NCBI GenBank assembly: GCA_022836615.1
Contig: MU405370.1
Coordinates: 1-64,000 of the forward strand
Source of the DNA: Annulohypoxylon bovei var. microspora
Taxonomy: Eukaryota > Ascomycota > Sordariomycetes > Xylariales > Hypoxylaceae
Length of the DNA: 64,000 nt
Direction: 5' to 3'
Shown: positions 34,119 through 45,303 of the stretch, piece after piece
How the letters are laid out: each line of letters starts with the position of its first letter
Position numbering within the stretch: the stretch's first letter is position 1
Position numbers and translations under genes: made by a program
The notes under the pieces: model-generated
Databases searched by the model: none
What the model saw: only the letters and a program-made list of their open reading frames with translations
What the model was told of the DNA's origin: nothing

Positions 34119-37100
34119 GAATGTCGTCGCGAAGTTTCAATAGCTCAGTAGCCAAGCGACAGTGACGTCACGAAGCTTTGAATTTTGATTTCGAAATATG
34201 AAACTTGAGAGCAAATACGGGCTATGATAAGAATAGGTAATGTTTCTAAGTAGATTATACTAGTAGTAATGATTATATATGTTGTAGGGTAAGAAAAAAA
34301 AGATGGCTGGTGACGATGATGTGGGATGATGAGTGGTGTCACGCAGAACTTGTAGTGCTGAAGTTGGGCCTCGAGGGAAGGGGAAGGTCCGGGAAGAGCG
34401 ACGAGAGCACTGAGTGATGAACGATGAGCAAATGCAGTGGGTAGGCCGGCAATGGGCAGATGGGGGAGGATGAGCAAGATGGTTGCCGAGGGGCGCCGTA
34501 AATGTGACTCTACCTAAGTCAGCCCAGCCTATTTCGTTACTTGGCACTCGGATCTTTTTAGTGGAGGGGCAGGATGGCGATGAGCGATGGCCAGGTATTT
34601 AGTCTTTAAATTTCCCGGTTCTTTGAGGCCTCTAATGTCGTTCTTCTTGGAATAACTGAAATATGCAGTCTGTTTGTGCTGCGCTGTGACGTTGTGTAAA
34701 ATTGCAGCTCTATTTCCGCTAACTTCCAAGGTTATTTTGTTTGTAATATGAGAAGATCTGGGAGGGACGAGACCCTCTTCAGCTTCGATAAGTCTAGTGC
34801 GGGGTCTTCGATTCGGCCAATATCACCTACATACTAGGTACCTATGCAGTGGTACTTTCAGTTGGTTCTAGAAAACGGAACAAAAAAGCACAGCCTAGAT
34901 GTATGAGGTAGTCAGCCCTTTTCGATGTTGGTACAAATTCTCGATACAAGGTCTCGAACTACATTCTACTAGGTAAGTAGGTATGTTCTATGGTGAAATA
35001 TAATTACAGTCCATACCTAGTAGTTTTCGTTCCATTTCTGTAGGACTTACTGCGATATACTTCTCATGAGTTAGGCAGACAGGTGATTTCCGATGCTGAT
35101 TATGATGATAAGAGGTAAGACTTTTTTTTTTTCTCCCTTGTGATCATTGTCGGAGCTGGGGGCTGTGATGACTTCCTGTCTCGTTTGTTGAGGTTTAATT
35201 GGTGACTGAGAATTGAATGCGCAGCTGCAGCCTATACCCATGTAATTTATGATCCCGTGGGTGCTTAGTTAGCACTACCTATAAACGTGCAATTGTCTCC
35301 AGCTCCTTCTGAGATATTCTTCTTCTCTGTAGTACCTTCCATGAATTTCGTAAGATACATCATAATACCACTCTATTATCATGACGTTATTCAGCATGAA
35401 TATTGAATATTCAACATTCTCGTGTTTTCCAAGGTTGAAGTACGAGACGAACACTTAGTTCAATCGGATTTTTGGGACCTAGGGCTCGTAGAAAATGTCG
35501 TCATTTCTATTTTTTACGAGCTGGAGGGGCAGTCTAGGCCTAAACGGTTCTAGAATTGCCCCCAGAATTTAGAGAGCTTACCAAGGCAGTTGGCGGTTCG
35601 AACTCTAAGCGGGCGGTACGTCAGTGGAACCTGCCACTAGCCGTTACAAATAGGATAAAGTTTCTTTTTCTTGTTCGGGGTTCCCCGCCATTTTATCATT
35701 TTATCCTCTTCCAATGTTTCTATGAATTTGCACCGCCACAACCACAGTTTGCAGTTTGCGGCTTAGACGATGGCTCATATTACAAGGCCACGTTCTCGCT
35801 TCGCAATCCTCCCCTTTTTTATGACATTTTCCTCGGGCGAAATCTACAATAACAGCATAAGTAGTTCCACAACCCACACCTGAAACGAAACAAATCCTGC
35901 ACTGACCAAAGAAACTCTCTCATCTTCTCAATACTATTCACAATATTATCTATCACACGTAGGCCGCCACGTCTCGCATAGAATACATAGGCAGATTGGG
36001 AGGCTGGGAGGCTGAAATCTCACCTAACATCACCGAATACATCATCGCAACGGCTGAGCTATGTATTATGCTCAGGTAAGCTTACAATACTAGCACAGCA
36101 TAATGTTGAGCCACTCAAAGTGATATGCTGGCCCACAGCATACGCGCTTGATTGCGTGAGACCCATCTCTATGACCTAGAACCTCCAGGGCTGCCAATTA
36201 ATTTGAAATCCCGACTTGATGGAAACATAGATATCCATGAACTATTCAAGCTTTTTGACATTATTAAGTTGCACAACATGCTTAGATAATTCAATAATTA
36301 TACCTAAGTTTGACAGCTCACTCAAGAGGATTCGCTCTACGCAAAGAACGATGAATTCACCTATCTCCCTCGATAATGTTTCTTGTTTCTTATTTCTTGC
36401 TTTGTTTCTACGCGGCCGCTTTCCACTTTTAATGTTTCATGAGTTGGTGTGTTACGTACTTGGGTTAGGGTTGCAAGGTTGTAAACTCATTCCATGTTGA
36501 AATCTGGTTGTGGTAAGGACGGATCTCTGTTCCAGACTTCGCCGCATTTGCCAAGGAAGATCCGACTCGGCTGATTCGACATGTTAACCATCCAATGGAC
36601 CATCGATCTCCAATTCTATGTATGTCATGGTGTCCATCCCGCACTGCTAAATCTGGAGACATGATTCGATTCTAGTATGCCCTCTACTATGACACCAACC
36701 ACAACACCAACACCACCAGCACCTATCATTCCTCTCAGTCTACTAATACTTCATACACACTAAACTCCGAACCTATCTAGGTAGATAATATCGTTTGCAG
36801 AGGAATATCTCACTCTCTTCGCACATACATCCGTGTGTTTACCTAACTCCACAGTTCCACCCCGCATTGCCGCACTCGACAACGTTCCAGTTCCTAGATC
36901 GTAGCAATTTAATCTTTGCTTAATCTGTACCCGTCCGCATGGTCCAGGAACGGGATAAAATGGATAAATTAAGGACGTAAGCTTAAATATTTCGTCTCAA
37001 CCACGATAACTCTCGAGATTCTATGACCAAGAGGTAATTATAGGTTCTCTTTACGTCACAAATATTGCGTTCAGGACAGGGACAAATGGCATCAGGCTTA

Positions 37101-37625
37101 CCTATAACCCATACAAGCACCGTAGATGACGCGTCAAGTGTCGCATCAGTCACGGAGCTTTCGGTGGTTAATTCAGGAGATAAATTGCACTTGTCGATCT
37201 ATAAACAATTCGAGCTAAAGCAAGAGTATGTTAGAGTACGCGTCGGTGAGGAGCAGGCTGAAGGCAAGGCAATGGTCTTCCTTCAGTTGACCAACTAACG
37301 ACTTGACACTCCCATGTGGCTTTGCTATTTTGAGTCTTAGCGAGGGCCTCGTCTGATGTACCCACATATCTTTAAATCGGACCTTGCACAGGCTAGTCTT
37401 CCTCAAGCCTTAGGTAACATACCGGTGCCGTGTCAAGTCTTCGTAGTTGCAGTCGTAATGTGCTTGCGCCGAGGAAAACCTGCACTAATTTCCAGTCAAT
37501 TTGCCGAGAGCTTTGTTCCTGAGTCGTTGTGGGCATTGATCGACGCCATGCGGTTCTTCGGAGGAAGGAGGCGTCTCCGTTAAGTTAAGGAGAGTCAAAG
37601 TCGAAAAAGGAGTGTCGAAAATGGG
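34119..37625. other. Long intergenic region, no supportable gene
   Basis: About 3.5 kb. Frames such as 35556-35852, 37092-37298 (70 codons from ATG) and 37356-37583 lack motifs and I do not call them. TAGGTAGG-type motifs occur near 34970-34985 and 36775-36785. Confidence 0.5.
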
Positions 37626-37634
37626 TATATATAT
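37626..37634 (+). promoter_or_regulatory. TATA box of the small secreted-protein gene
   Basis: TATATATAT about 100 bp upstream of the start codon, followed by a pyrimidine/CATC-rich leader (CATCCTCCCTCATCTCAACA), the classical layout of a strongly expressed fungal gene. Confidence 0.6.
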
Positions 37635-37735
37635 CTGGCTCGAGAACCTCATCCTCCCTCATCTCAACATCAACATCCACATCCAGAACAGATCCAAGTC
37701 ACAACTGAGTTCTTAGACATCTTACAACATTCAAA

Positions 37736-38383
37736 ATGAAGGGAATCGTCGCTATCCTCCTCCTCGGCCTCGCCATCGCAGCTCCTGTCGCTGACGTTCA
37801 GGAATCTAGTCGTATGTTATATTCAAGCTGCCTACCTACCTACCTACCTAGAAGCTGTCTAGGTACCTAGGTAACGTTAACAAGCCAAAAAAAACTAATA
37901 TATCTCTTACTCAGTCAGCGAAGCTGCCCCCACTGGTCTGCCTTCCGGTCTGCCTTCCGGTATCCCTTCCGGCTTCCCTTCCGGCTTCCCTTCCGGTTTC
38001 CCTTCCGGTCTACCTTCCGGTCTACCTTCTCTCTTTGGATCTGACTGTAAGAAGCCATACTGTTTGTCGTTCGTGCGAACATAGACTAACAGTGTCCAAA
38101 TAGTCCCTCGCCCTACCGGTATCCCAAGCGGTTTCCCTGGTGGCTCAAGTGGTAAGCTATGGGTTGTATACTCATGACTGAGATCCTCTCTAACGAACGA
38201 TTAGGTGGTCTCCGTCCCACTGGCCGTCCTAACTCCACTGGTGGCCCGCGTCCCACTGGCCGCCCTACTGGCCGCCCCAGCGGTTTCCCTACTAGCAGCG
38301 GTGACAGTATGTTCCCCTTAATCTTCCTCGTGGACTCAGTCTCTAACACGCGAACAGTCCCTGCGCCAACTAGCACTGCTTAA
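37736..38383 (+). CDS. Small secreted protein with GLPS tetrapeptide repeats
   Basis: Five exons, 37736-37811, 37915-38046, 38104-38151, 38205-38306 and 38358-38383, give 127 aa. A clear signal peptide (MKGIVAILLLGLAIAAP) is followed by eight tandem GLPS/GFPS/GIPS units, then PRPTGIPSGFPGGSSG, GLRPTGRPNSTGGPRPTGRP and a short PAPTSTA end. There are no Cys, no Kex2 site (KR) and no known domain, so it is an extracellular or cell-wall-associated structural protein at most by inference. All four introns (103, 57, 53 and 51 nt) are phase 1, and the three internal exons are multiples of three. The TATA box and short introns suggest a well-expressed gene. No homolog is recognised. Confidence 0.8.
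37935..38030 (+). repeat. Eight tandem 12-bp units encoding GLPS-type tetrapeptides
   Basis: Unit consensus GGT CTG CCT TCC. Differences between units are mostly at the second codon (CTG, ATC, TTC, CTA) and at third positions, so units have begun to diverge while the Pro-Ser-Gly framework is constant. Confidence 0.9.
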
Positions 38384-39528
38384 ATATGCTTTGCACATAA
38401 AGTGTACACTAGGTTCTTAGCAGCCCGATAAGGGTGATGTTACAAGAATCATCCGCATTGGTGAATTGAATTCGGGGATTGTTTCCTTATAAGGGCCGAA
38501 AAGGATTCTAAAACTAGGATGGGAATGGGATTTCACCTTCTAAATTTACAAGATCAGACAATTACCTATGTAGCTAGGGGCTTTCGGTCCCGAGCAACAT
38601 TCTTGTATCTATTCGATTCTTCAGTTGAACTGCATTGTTATATATTGGGAACTTGGGAACATATGGTGTTTTGCTCCTTGCATGCTTTAGTGTGATGCCT
38701 TGTTTCGTCTATTATATCTCCAAGTAGTAGTTAACTGGGAAAAGATCCGTCAAGTCTGATTGGCCTAAACGGCGAAACTTTCCAGCATTATATTAAGAAT
38801 ACATAACTATAAATATCTAGGTAGGTACCTAGGTATTTAACTGTGGTTGTGGTAGCGATAGTTTTTTTCAAGATGTAAAGAATACGTACCTACGTTGTTT
38901 CTTTATGTGCACTTCAATTAGATATGTGCTGATATTTCCTACAACTTGCAACTGCCTTAGAAGTTCATAGGATTCTTAGGTAGGTAGGTACTACCCTCAT
39001 CCAGAATTAAGTGCTTGCCTTATATGTTACATAAGGTATCTATTCAAGGAAAGGAGGAAGGGTAGATGCATCGAGCACGACTACCTAGGTAGGCACCAGT
39101 AATAACAATGTGAAAATATCATTGAATGTCAACTGAGATAGATTCTTCATCGTCAAACAATTCACTAGCACACTCCAACCTCTTGAACCCATCCTTTTTA
39201 TTTCCTAAATATCATCACTATTATACAACCACTCAAATTTCGTAGCAAACATCACCCTACTTCTCATCTCTACTTCCTTTCGAGGCTCTCTAGGGCTTGT
39301 ATGCCCTATGAGCCACCCTTAGTTAACGCTTGATCCTATTTCAAGTCTCCATGATTTCTCTTAGTATTCGTCAACTTCTCCGTCACTAGACAGTTCGGTG
39401 ACGGTGGTAGAAATCGTGGCAAATAGGTACCTACCTAGGTCGTCAGGAACTAGCTATATTTCCGAATCGAACAAAACATCTCACGTTTTACGTCGAACCC
39501 TCGATCTTCCACCAAGCAGATAATCGCC
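38384..39528. other. Intergenic between secreted protein and giant transporter
   Basis: No gene seen. TAGGTAGGTAC/ACCTAGGT motifs recur at about 38818-38835, 38980-38995, 39085-39095 and 39425-39440. The last 100 bp are the leader of the transporter gene. Confidence 0.5.
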
Positions 39529-42500
39529 ATGGAGTCCAAATTAAAGCTCAAGCTACGTCCCAGCAATTCAGCCCCCTCGTTGAAAGATACCAAAAACCGC
39601 CCAGAATCGGTCAGGTCTGCAGGATCAAAGGCCGGGTCATTTCGTCATGGATTGCTGAAGATAGATACGCCCACGGACCAGTCAACCAAAGACTCACCAA
39701 TACCTCCGATTTTGACCCCAGGTCCTCCAAAACTGCTAGGAAGAAATATCACCATGAGGCACAGGTTTTCGAGCGTCTCGGTTCCGTCAAGAAAGTCATC
39801 TAAGGCTAATCTTGAGAGACGAAGCGAGGGAACCCTTATAATCGACGAGACTAAACGGCCTCACGTAGTGTGCCTTGACCCTATGATGCATCCTCCGGGA
39901 ATGCACGCTACTATCCACCACCCGGGCTTAGTCACAGGTGCTGACTTTTGTGATGCTGGTGTCGCCATTGACCGTGATTCCCCGATCATAACACCGCCAA
40001 GCAGACTCTCCCCCGACGATCTATCCAATACCCCAACCGAACCAGTATACCGCATTCTTACAGGAGGGGAAATACATGAAGACGTAATAGACGTGTCTGC
40101 TCATGCCCACAAGAATCATAGCTCGGCTGTCAAAGTTCGCCCAGCTATTGGACTACTTCCCAAGGTTAAACCACACGAGGGTCACTCGAACATCTCTAAG
40201 GTCCAACCCGCTTTGGGGGGCACTGGACATAAGGAGGTTATCCACGACAGCGAAACTCCGGGCGAGGTAGATGTCATAGAGAAGCCCTATGTTTTAGAAG
40301 ATCTTCATCGCGGCCATAGCATAACACCGAAAGTTAGTCCATCAATGGACCGCGCTTCTCCTTGGAGCTCTACGCATAACTCAAATCCTAACGACATCCA
40401 TGAAGGGCATATCTGGATTCCAAAAGTGCAGTCTTATCATGAGTCGTCAGCGGTCGCGTTCAAGACGGAAGAAAATTCGTTTCCAAGGTTATCCGTCGTA
40501 AGTAATGACCAAAAGGAAGAGGATTCGTCAAAAGTAACATCGTACTGGGGTTTATTGCCAAAACTTGGTGAGAAAAAGGATGAGAAGTCTAGTATCGTCG
40601 ACGAACCCTTAGTTCAAACACCTTCTCCAATTGAGCATGGATATACATCTAGGGATAGATCCGTAGCTACACCTCGCGTTGAAAATAGGCCTTCAAGCCA
40701 ATATTCGACTTCTCAAAAAAGTTTCGATATCTTCCCAAGACGAATCACGAGAACGACAGAGCCAATTGACAATCGCGAGAATATTCGCCAAGGTAATGAA
40801 AGTGTATCATCACTTGGTGAGGCTTCAAATAATGGTCCCTCGCAGGAAGGATCTCCCCTTCGGGATAACGGAAAGGGAATGGTTGTATCGACGGCTTCGG
40901 TTTCTCCTACCTCTCATCCGCGTCGCGTAGGGAGCGAGGACGAGAAGAGTGACCAAGAACAGAATATATCACCCGAGAAAACTGACCCCTGGCGTGCTGC
41001 GTCCTGGCTACGTCAGTTTCTCGGATATCCAGAGTCGACTGATTCGAGCCTTACCCAGCTGCCAGAGAAATCTCATCCTCGCCATGAGGAGCATTATGAT
41101 TATCCCAATGATATAGTCGACGCGATCGCATCCAGAGTAACAACATTCTCGGAGCAGAATGCAACAGATGCCGGGACGATGGATACAGCTGTGCACAACC
41201 TCGAACGACTACTTGATGAAGCATTGTCTCTCGCTAGTGAAGTGAGCGAGCACGATCATTGCGGATATACCGATGATGGAAATCTCCCTGATCATTTGCA
41301 GAACACATCTCAACTGATTCAACCGGACATCCATGAGAATATTGGAAGCTCAAGTGAAGATGCGCATGAGCCTATACTTGATCGAACACCGCAACGCGTC
41401 TTCGTAGGTGCGGTTGAAGATTTTGGTCATGGCTGTGAGGCTTTGTCTTCGAGGTGGACAGATACCCGGGGGTTAGTAAGGCCTGATATGCGCAGCGGCA
41501 ATATCAGACGATCATCGTATCCCACTGAGGCCGCTGGTGAACGAAGTGTGCATAGCCGCCGAAAGTCTAAGCAAAAGCATACGACAAGTCGCGAGATACG
41601 TCATCATGTTTCCTCCGATGATAGTGTCTTGCCAATGCCGCCTCCCGATAGCGAAATCAAGAGACGGTGTATATCACCAATGCCTCATGCGTATGACGAA
41701 GATGATCCAACGGGAGTTATAAAGCTCCGTGGCAAAGATGTCCCCAACAGTCGGGAAGTCAGAGAGTATATCCGTGTTTTCCATCATCCCCCAATCACGT
41801 CTCGAAGCAGCTCTAGAAATCTTCGCGAAATCTCACCGGAAGATGATACTCGGGTTCATCGAACCGACACGTTTCCAGAAGTTCATCGCAGAGACGTGGA
41901 CGTATGTAGTCTGGATGGCGGTTCTGACGAGGTAATCGACTTTTCTACTCAGTACAACACCAAAGAAAGACAAGATACCCCAGGGATCAAAAAGTCGAGA
42001 CGCCACCACAACCAAGATGCCTCGGCTACAAAAACTAGGGCGCCCCAAGGACAAGCAGCGCCCAAGAGAACCCACGAATTGCGCAACATAAGCCTTCGAA
42101 GGAGGTCTCACGTCAGTATCCGAGATGGGCAACGGTTTAGCCTTACCAAGTCTGTGAAACGACAGCCTACAATTGCCCGTGACTGGTCTCCTATCCGCAA
42201 GAGATTCGTTGCATCTGTTGCATGCTTGAGCACTGCCTTAATTGGTGTCTTGGTTGGGATTTATGCCGGTCTAGTTCCATCAATGCAATACTATATTGCA
42301 GACTTCCACCACTACACAATCCTCGGCAACGTCGGAATGTATCTAGGAATGGCTCTTTCGAATTTCCTGTGTTGGCCGCTGCCGTTGCTACATGGCCGCA
42401 AGCCATACATCGTGTGCAGCCTTTGTGTAGCCATGCCGCTACTTTTCCCCCAGGCCATTGCAGTTAGTGTTCCCAGGTCTCCATACACAAGTGCTTGGAG

Positions 42501-44736
42501 ATGGGCACTTCTTCTTCCTAGGGCCCTCATGGGCTGTGCTTTGGGTTTCGCCAATATGAATTTCCATTCAATACTGACCGACCTCTTCGGCGCATCTTTG
42601 ATGAGCAGCAACCCGCACCAGGAAGTAGTTGACCGTTACGACGTAAGAAGGCATGGGGGTGGTCTTGGTGTATGGCTCGGTATCTGGACATGGTGCTTCA
42701 TCGGCTCGCTGGGCATCGGCTTTCTAGTCGGTGCTATAGTCATTGACAATCTACAGCCATCGTGGGGGCTCTACATTAGCATCATGCTCATTGCAGTTGT
42801 CCTTATTCTTAATGTCATAAGCCCCGAGGTCCGGCGATCGGCTTGGAGACGTTCTGTAGCCGAAGTTAGGACTGGTTCAGCAGTATCCCGAAGGGTAGCT
42901 CGGGGTGAGATCATGATGCATCGAGTCAAGGACGGACCAAAATGGTGGGGCCAAGAAATGTATCACGGAGTAGCCCTGTCTTTCGAGATGCTCCGCCAAC
43001 CTGGTTTCGTCGTAATGGCAATATACTCAGCGTATCTGTATGCTCAGGTCGTTCTGGTCATTATCGTAAGTTAGTCTTATTTCTCATAAACTTCCGTCCT
43101 AGGCTGACACCCATAGCTTCTGGGATCTCTAACTTCCAGATACTACCGGTTTAAATCCACATATGTAGGCACCGCGGTATCATCTGTCGCAATCGGTGCA
43201 CTTTTAGCAGTGCCGTTCCAGAAGGCGAATCTCTTCTCTCGATCACGTTCTACGGGCCCGCTGACGAACAGCATGACTTTTGATAAAAGATTGACGTGGA
43301 CCTCCCATCTCGTTCGACGAGCTATCTTTGTCACTGTACTCCCTATTGCCGGCATTCTATACACGATCGTCTCCTCGGGTCCTCCAGTACATGTTGTCTT
43401 CCCTTGCATATTCGCTTGCATGATTGGGTTCTTGTCATGTCTTGCCATAGCCGAATGCAATGGCATGATGATGGAGGCATAGGATACCTCTGATCTTCAA
43501 CCAGGCATGACTGGTCGCTCCAGATCAGGAAAGGGTAACATGAAACGAACCAATTACTCATCTTTCCCTCGAGTTACTGCCGGGTGGAACATCATCCACA
43601 GTGTTGGCTTCATCTCAGCTGCGGCAGCGACTTGGGTTGGCGGCATAGCTACGCGAAGTCTAGGACAGAGGGCTGCAACAGGAGTTATAGCATCTGCCCT
43701 ATTTTTACACTCGATGCTACTTCTGGGTGTATTTTCTCGGTTCAGACACGTCCAAATCATCCCCAATTCGAAAAGTCTCGAGATGGACAAGTGGACAAAC
43801 GAGCGGAGAGACAGCCTCCGCCGTCGCGCTTCTGCAATCGCAACCGCCAAAGCCAACGGCCTTCAAGATGTTTCCGAGATTCCCGAGGACGACGTAGGCT
43901 AGAGACCCATCATTCTTGGCAACCCATCGGAGAAATTTCGTCGCATGAATATCCTTGAGCTAGGTTCTTTGACTCGATGGAGCGAGATCCGCAAGAAAAA
44001 CCGTCTAATCGACGAAGGAGTTCACCTTAACCGACAGACAGTTGATTTAGCTCGTGACGAGATTGGGCGTCGAGGTAACCATGGTGCAGAGAGGTTTGGG
44101 GAAATTGTCCGCAAAGTGAGTAAAAGGAGTATGAGGAGCAAACGTAGCCGCGACAGTGACGAAGATGACATCACGCGAGTTGAACTCCAGGACATTGGCC
44201 CACTCGGCCCACCAGGAGCCGGTCTTGAACACCACCATACCGAATTACCTCCTGAAGTCTATTTTGAGCGCGAATGCATCATGGGTCAGACTTTGCCGGA
44301 GGAAGCGGAAGAAGTCCCATCCACAGACAGTGGATCGGATGATGGGTACGACTTAGGTCATTTGCAAGAGCATTCATCTCATATGACTTCCAAGGTTCAA
44401 CCCTACGCTGGCTTCAGGAAACAGAGCCTACGTGGCGCTAGAATTAACACAGATGATTATGTGATCGATATGGAACTTGCTCGGGGTGAGCATGCCTCTC
44501 ATTCGGAGGCAAAGGTTAAACCCGCCGACCCGCGTGGTTCGGGACATCGGGAACAGCACGGTGCGCATATGACAAGTAAGGTCAAGCCGGCAGACATGGA
44601 ATTCAAGGATCGGGCGCAGGAGCACAGTGCTCACATGGATGAGAGCAAAGTTAAGCCGGTAAAGGTGGATTTCGAGGATGTTGACTTAGGTAGCAAATCC
44701 GATCGCAGAGATTCGAAAGCATTGAAGCAAGACTGA
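39529..44736 (+). CDS. Giant MFS-type transporter with two in-frame UAG codons
   Basis: Two exons, 39529-43065 and 43117-44736, joined by a 51-nt intron (GTAAGT...CATAG) give one frame of 1718 codons ending in TGA. The first about 890 residues are a disordered, charged cytosolic region. Twelve hydrophobic segments follow, TM1-TM7 in exon 1 and TM8-TM12 in exon 2, with MFS-like features (LHGRKPY in loop 2-3, a long basic loop after TM6). A tail of about 300 residues ends the protein. Two TAG codons interrupt the frame, at residue 1301 (right after TM10) and 1441 (after TM12); sequence on both sides reads as continuous protein (AIAECNGMMMEA, DTSDLQPGMTG; EIPEDDVG, RPIILGNPSEKFRR). Termination at the first would remove TM11, TM12 and the tail. 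It is either an mRNA recoded by A-to-I editing, a young pseudogene, or a sequence error. Substrate unknown. Confidence 0.8.
40108..40434 (+). repeat. N-terminal H-x3-6-KVxP motif repeats
   Basis: Four copies at about residues 194-302 of the giant transporter: HSSAVKVRP, HSNISKVQP, HSITPKVSP and HIWIPKVQS, most of them preceded by another His (HKN, HEG, HRG, HEG). The same motif recurs in the C-terminal tail. Confidence 0.75.
43472..43492 (+). other. In-frame UAG (43480-43482) in a hairpin loop
   Basis: The stop lies in a 9-nt loop (43478-43486) closed by a 6-bp stem pairing 43472-43477 (UGGAGG) with 43487-43492 (CCUCUG), with two G-U pairs. The A at 43481 has U before and G after it. Hairpin loops and a 5' U are features reported for A-to-I mRNA editing sites in Fusarium and Neurospora. 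The structure was drawn by eye. Confidence 0.45.
43894..43910 (+). other. In-frame UAG (43900-43902) in a hairpin loop
   Basis: The stop lies in a 7-nt loop (43899-43905, CUAGAGA) closed by 43894-43898 (GUAGG) with 43906-43910 (CCCAU), a stem with one A-C mismatch and one G-U pair. The A at 43901 again has U before and G after. The stem is weaker than at the first site. Confidence 0.35.
44368..44661 (+). repeat. C-terminal H-x3-6-KVxP motif repeats
   Basis: Four copies at about residues 1597-1694: EHSSHMTSKVQPYAG, EHASHSEAKVKPAD, QHGAHMTSKVKPAD and EHSAHMDESKVKPV. They are longer and more alike than the N-terminal set, and lie downstream of both UAG codons. Confidence 0.8.
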
Positions 44737-45303
44737 AGTAGATCATACCTAAGGAAGTCGTTAACTATTCCGAATAAGAAGTAGAGAATGAAAACACCTA
44801 TAGGCATACAATCATACTAAATACCAACCTATAATCAGCCTTAAGAATGCCAACGCTTATAATTGCAACATAGTGAATGGAGACCCTCGCAGCCTCGTAA
44901 GAAAAAGTTAAAGAAGTTCATTAGAAACTGCTAGCGATCCTGTGGGAATACCCCCATTGCTCAATATACATGATTTGATATGAATATAGATGCAAAATAT
45001 GAGACAAAAGGAACGCCTAAACTGCATACAAGGGTATAGTTATGTAGTTAAAACAAATATGTATCAATAAAGCTATTGGAAACTGTGCTTTTTAAAATCA
45101 AATTCAGGGTCTTCGATCTCATTCCTATCAACACTGCACAAATGTAAGCAACAAAGCGCATAATTGGCTCTTCGGGCATTACGATGCATACGCCTGGCGC
45201 ACTTGCTAGATCGGGTCTAGCAACGAACACTCATCCGACTTTCATTCACAACACCCTATCATACCATCTACCCAGCTAAGGCGATCATAGCAACGACGCC
45301 ACT
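44737..45303. other. Intergenic between transporter and phosphoesterase
   Basis: AT-rich, no gene seen. It holds the 3' flank of the transporter and the promoter of the phosphoesterase; no clear TATA box. Confidence 0.5.

Noticed and set aside
43472..43492. Idea that CATAG at 43478-43482 is an intron acceptor removing the first UAG
   Set aside because: A donor giving a reasonable intron (about 51 nt) would delete part of TM10 and the AIAECNG segment, which reads as well-formed protein; it also would not explain the second UAG.
39529..44736. Genetic-code reassignment of UAG
   Set aside because: UAG is used as the normal stop in INO1 and other genes of the window, so general reassignment is excluded.
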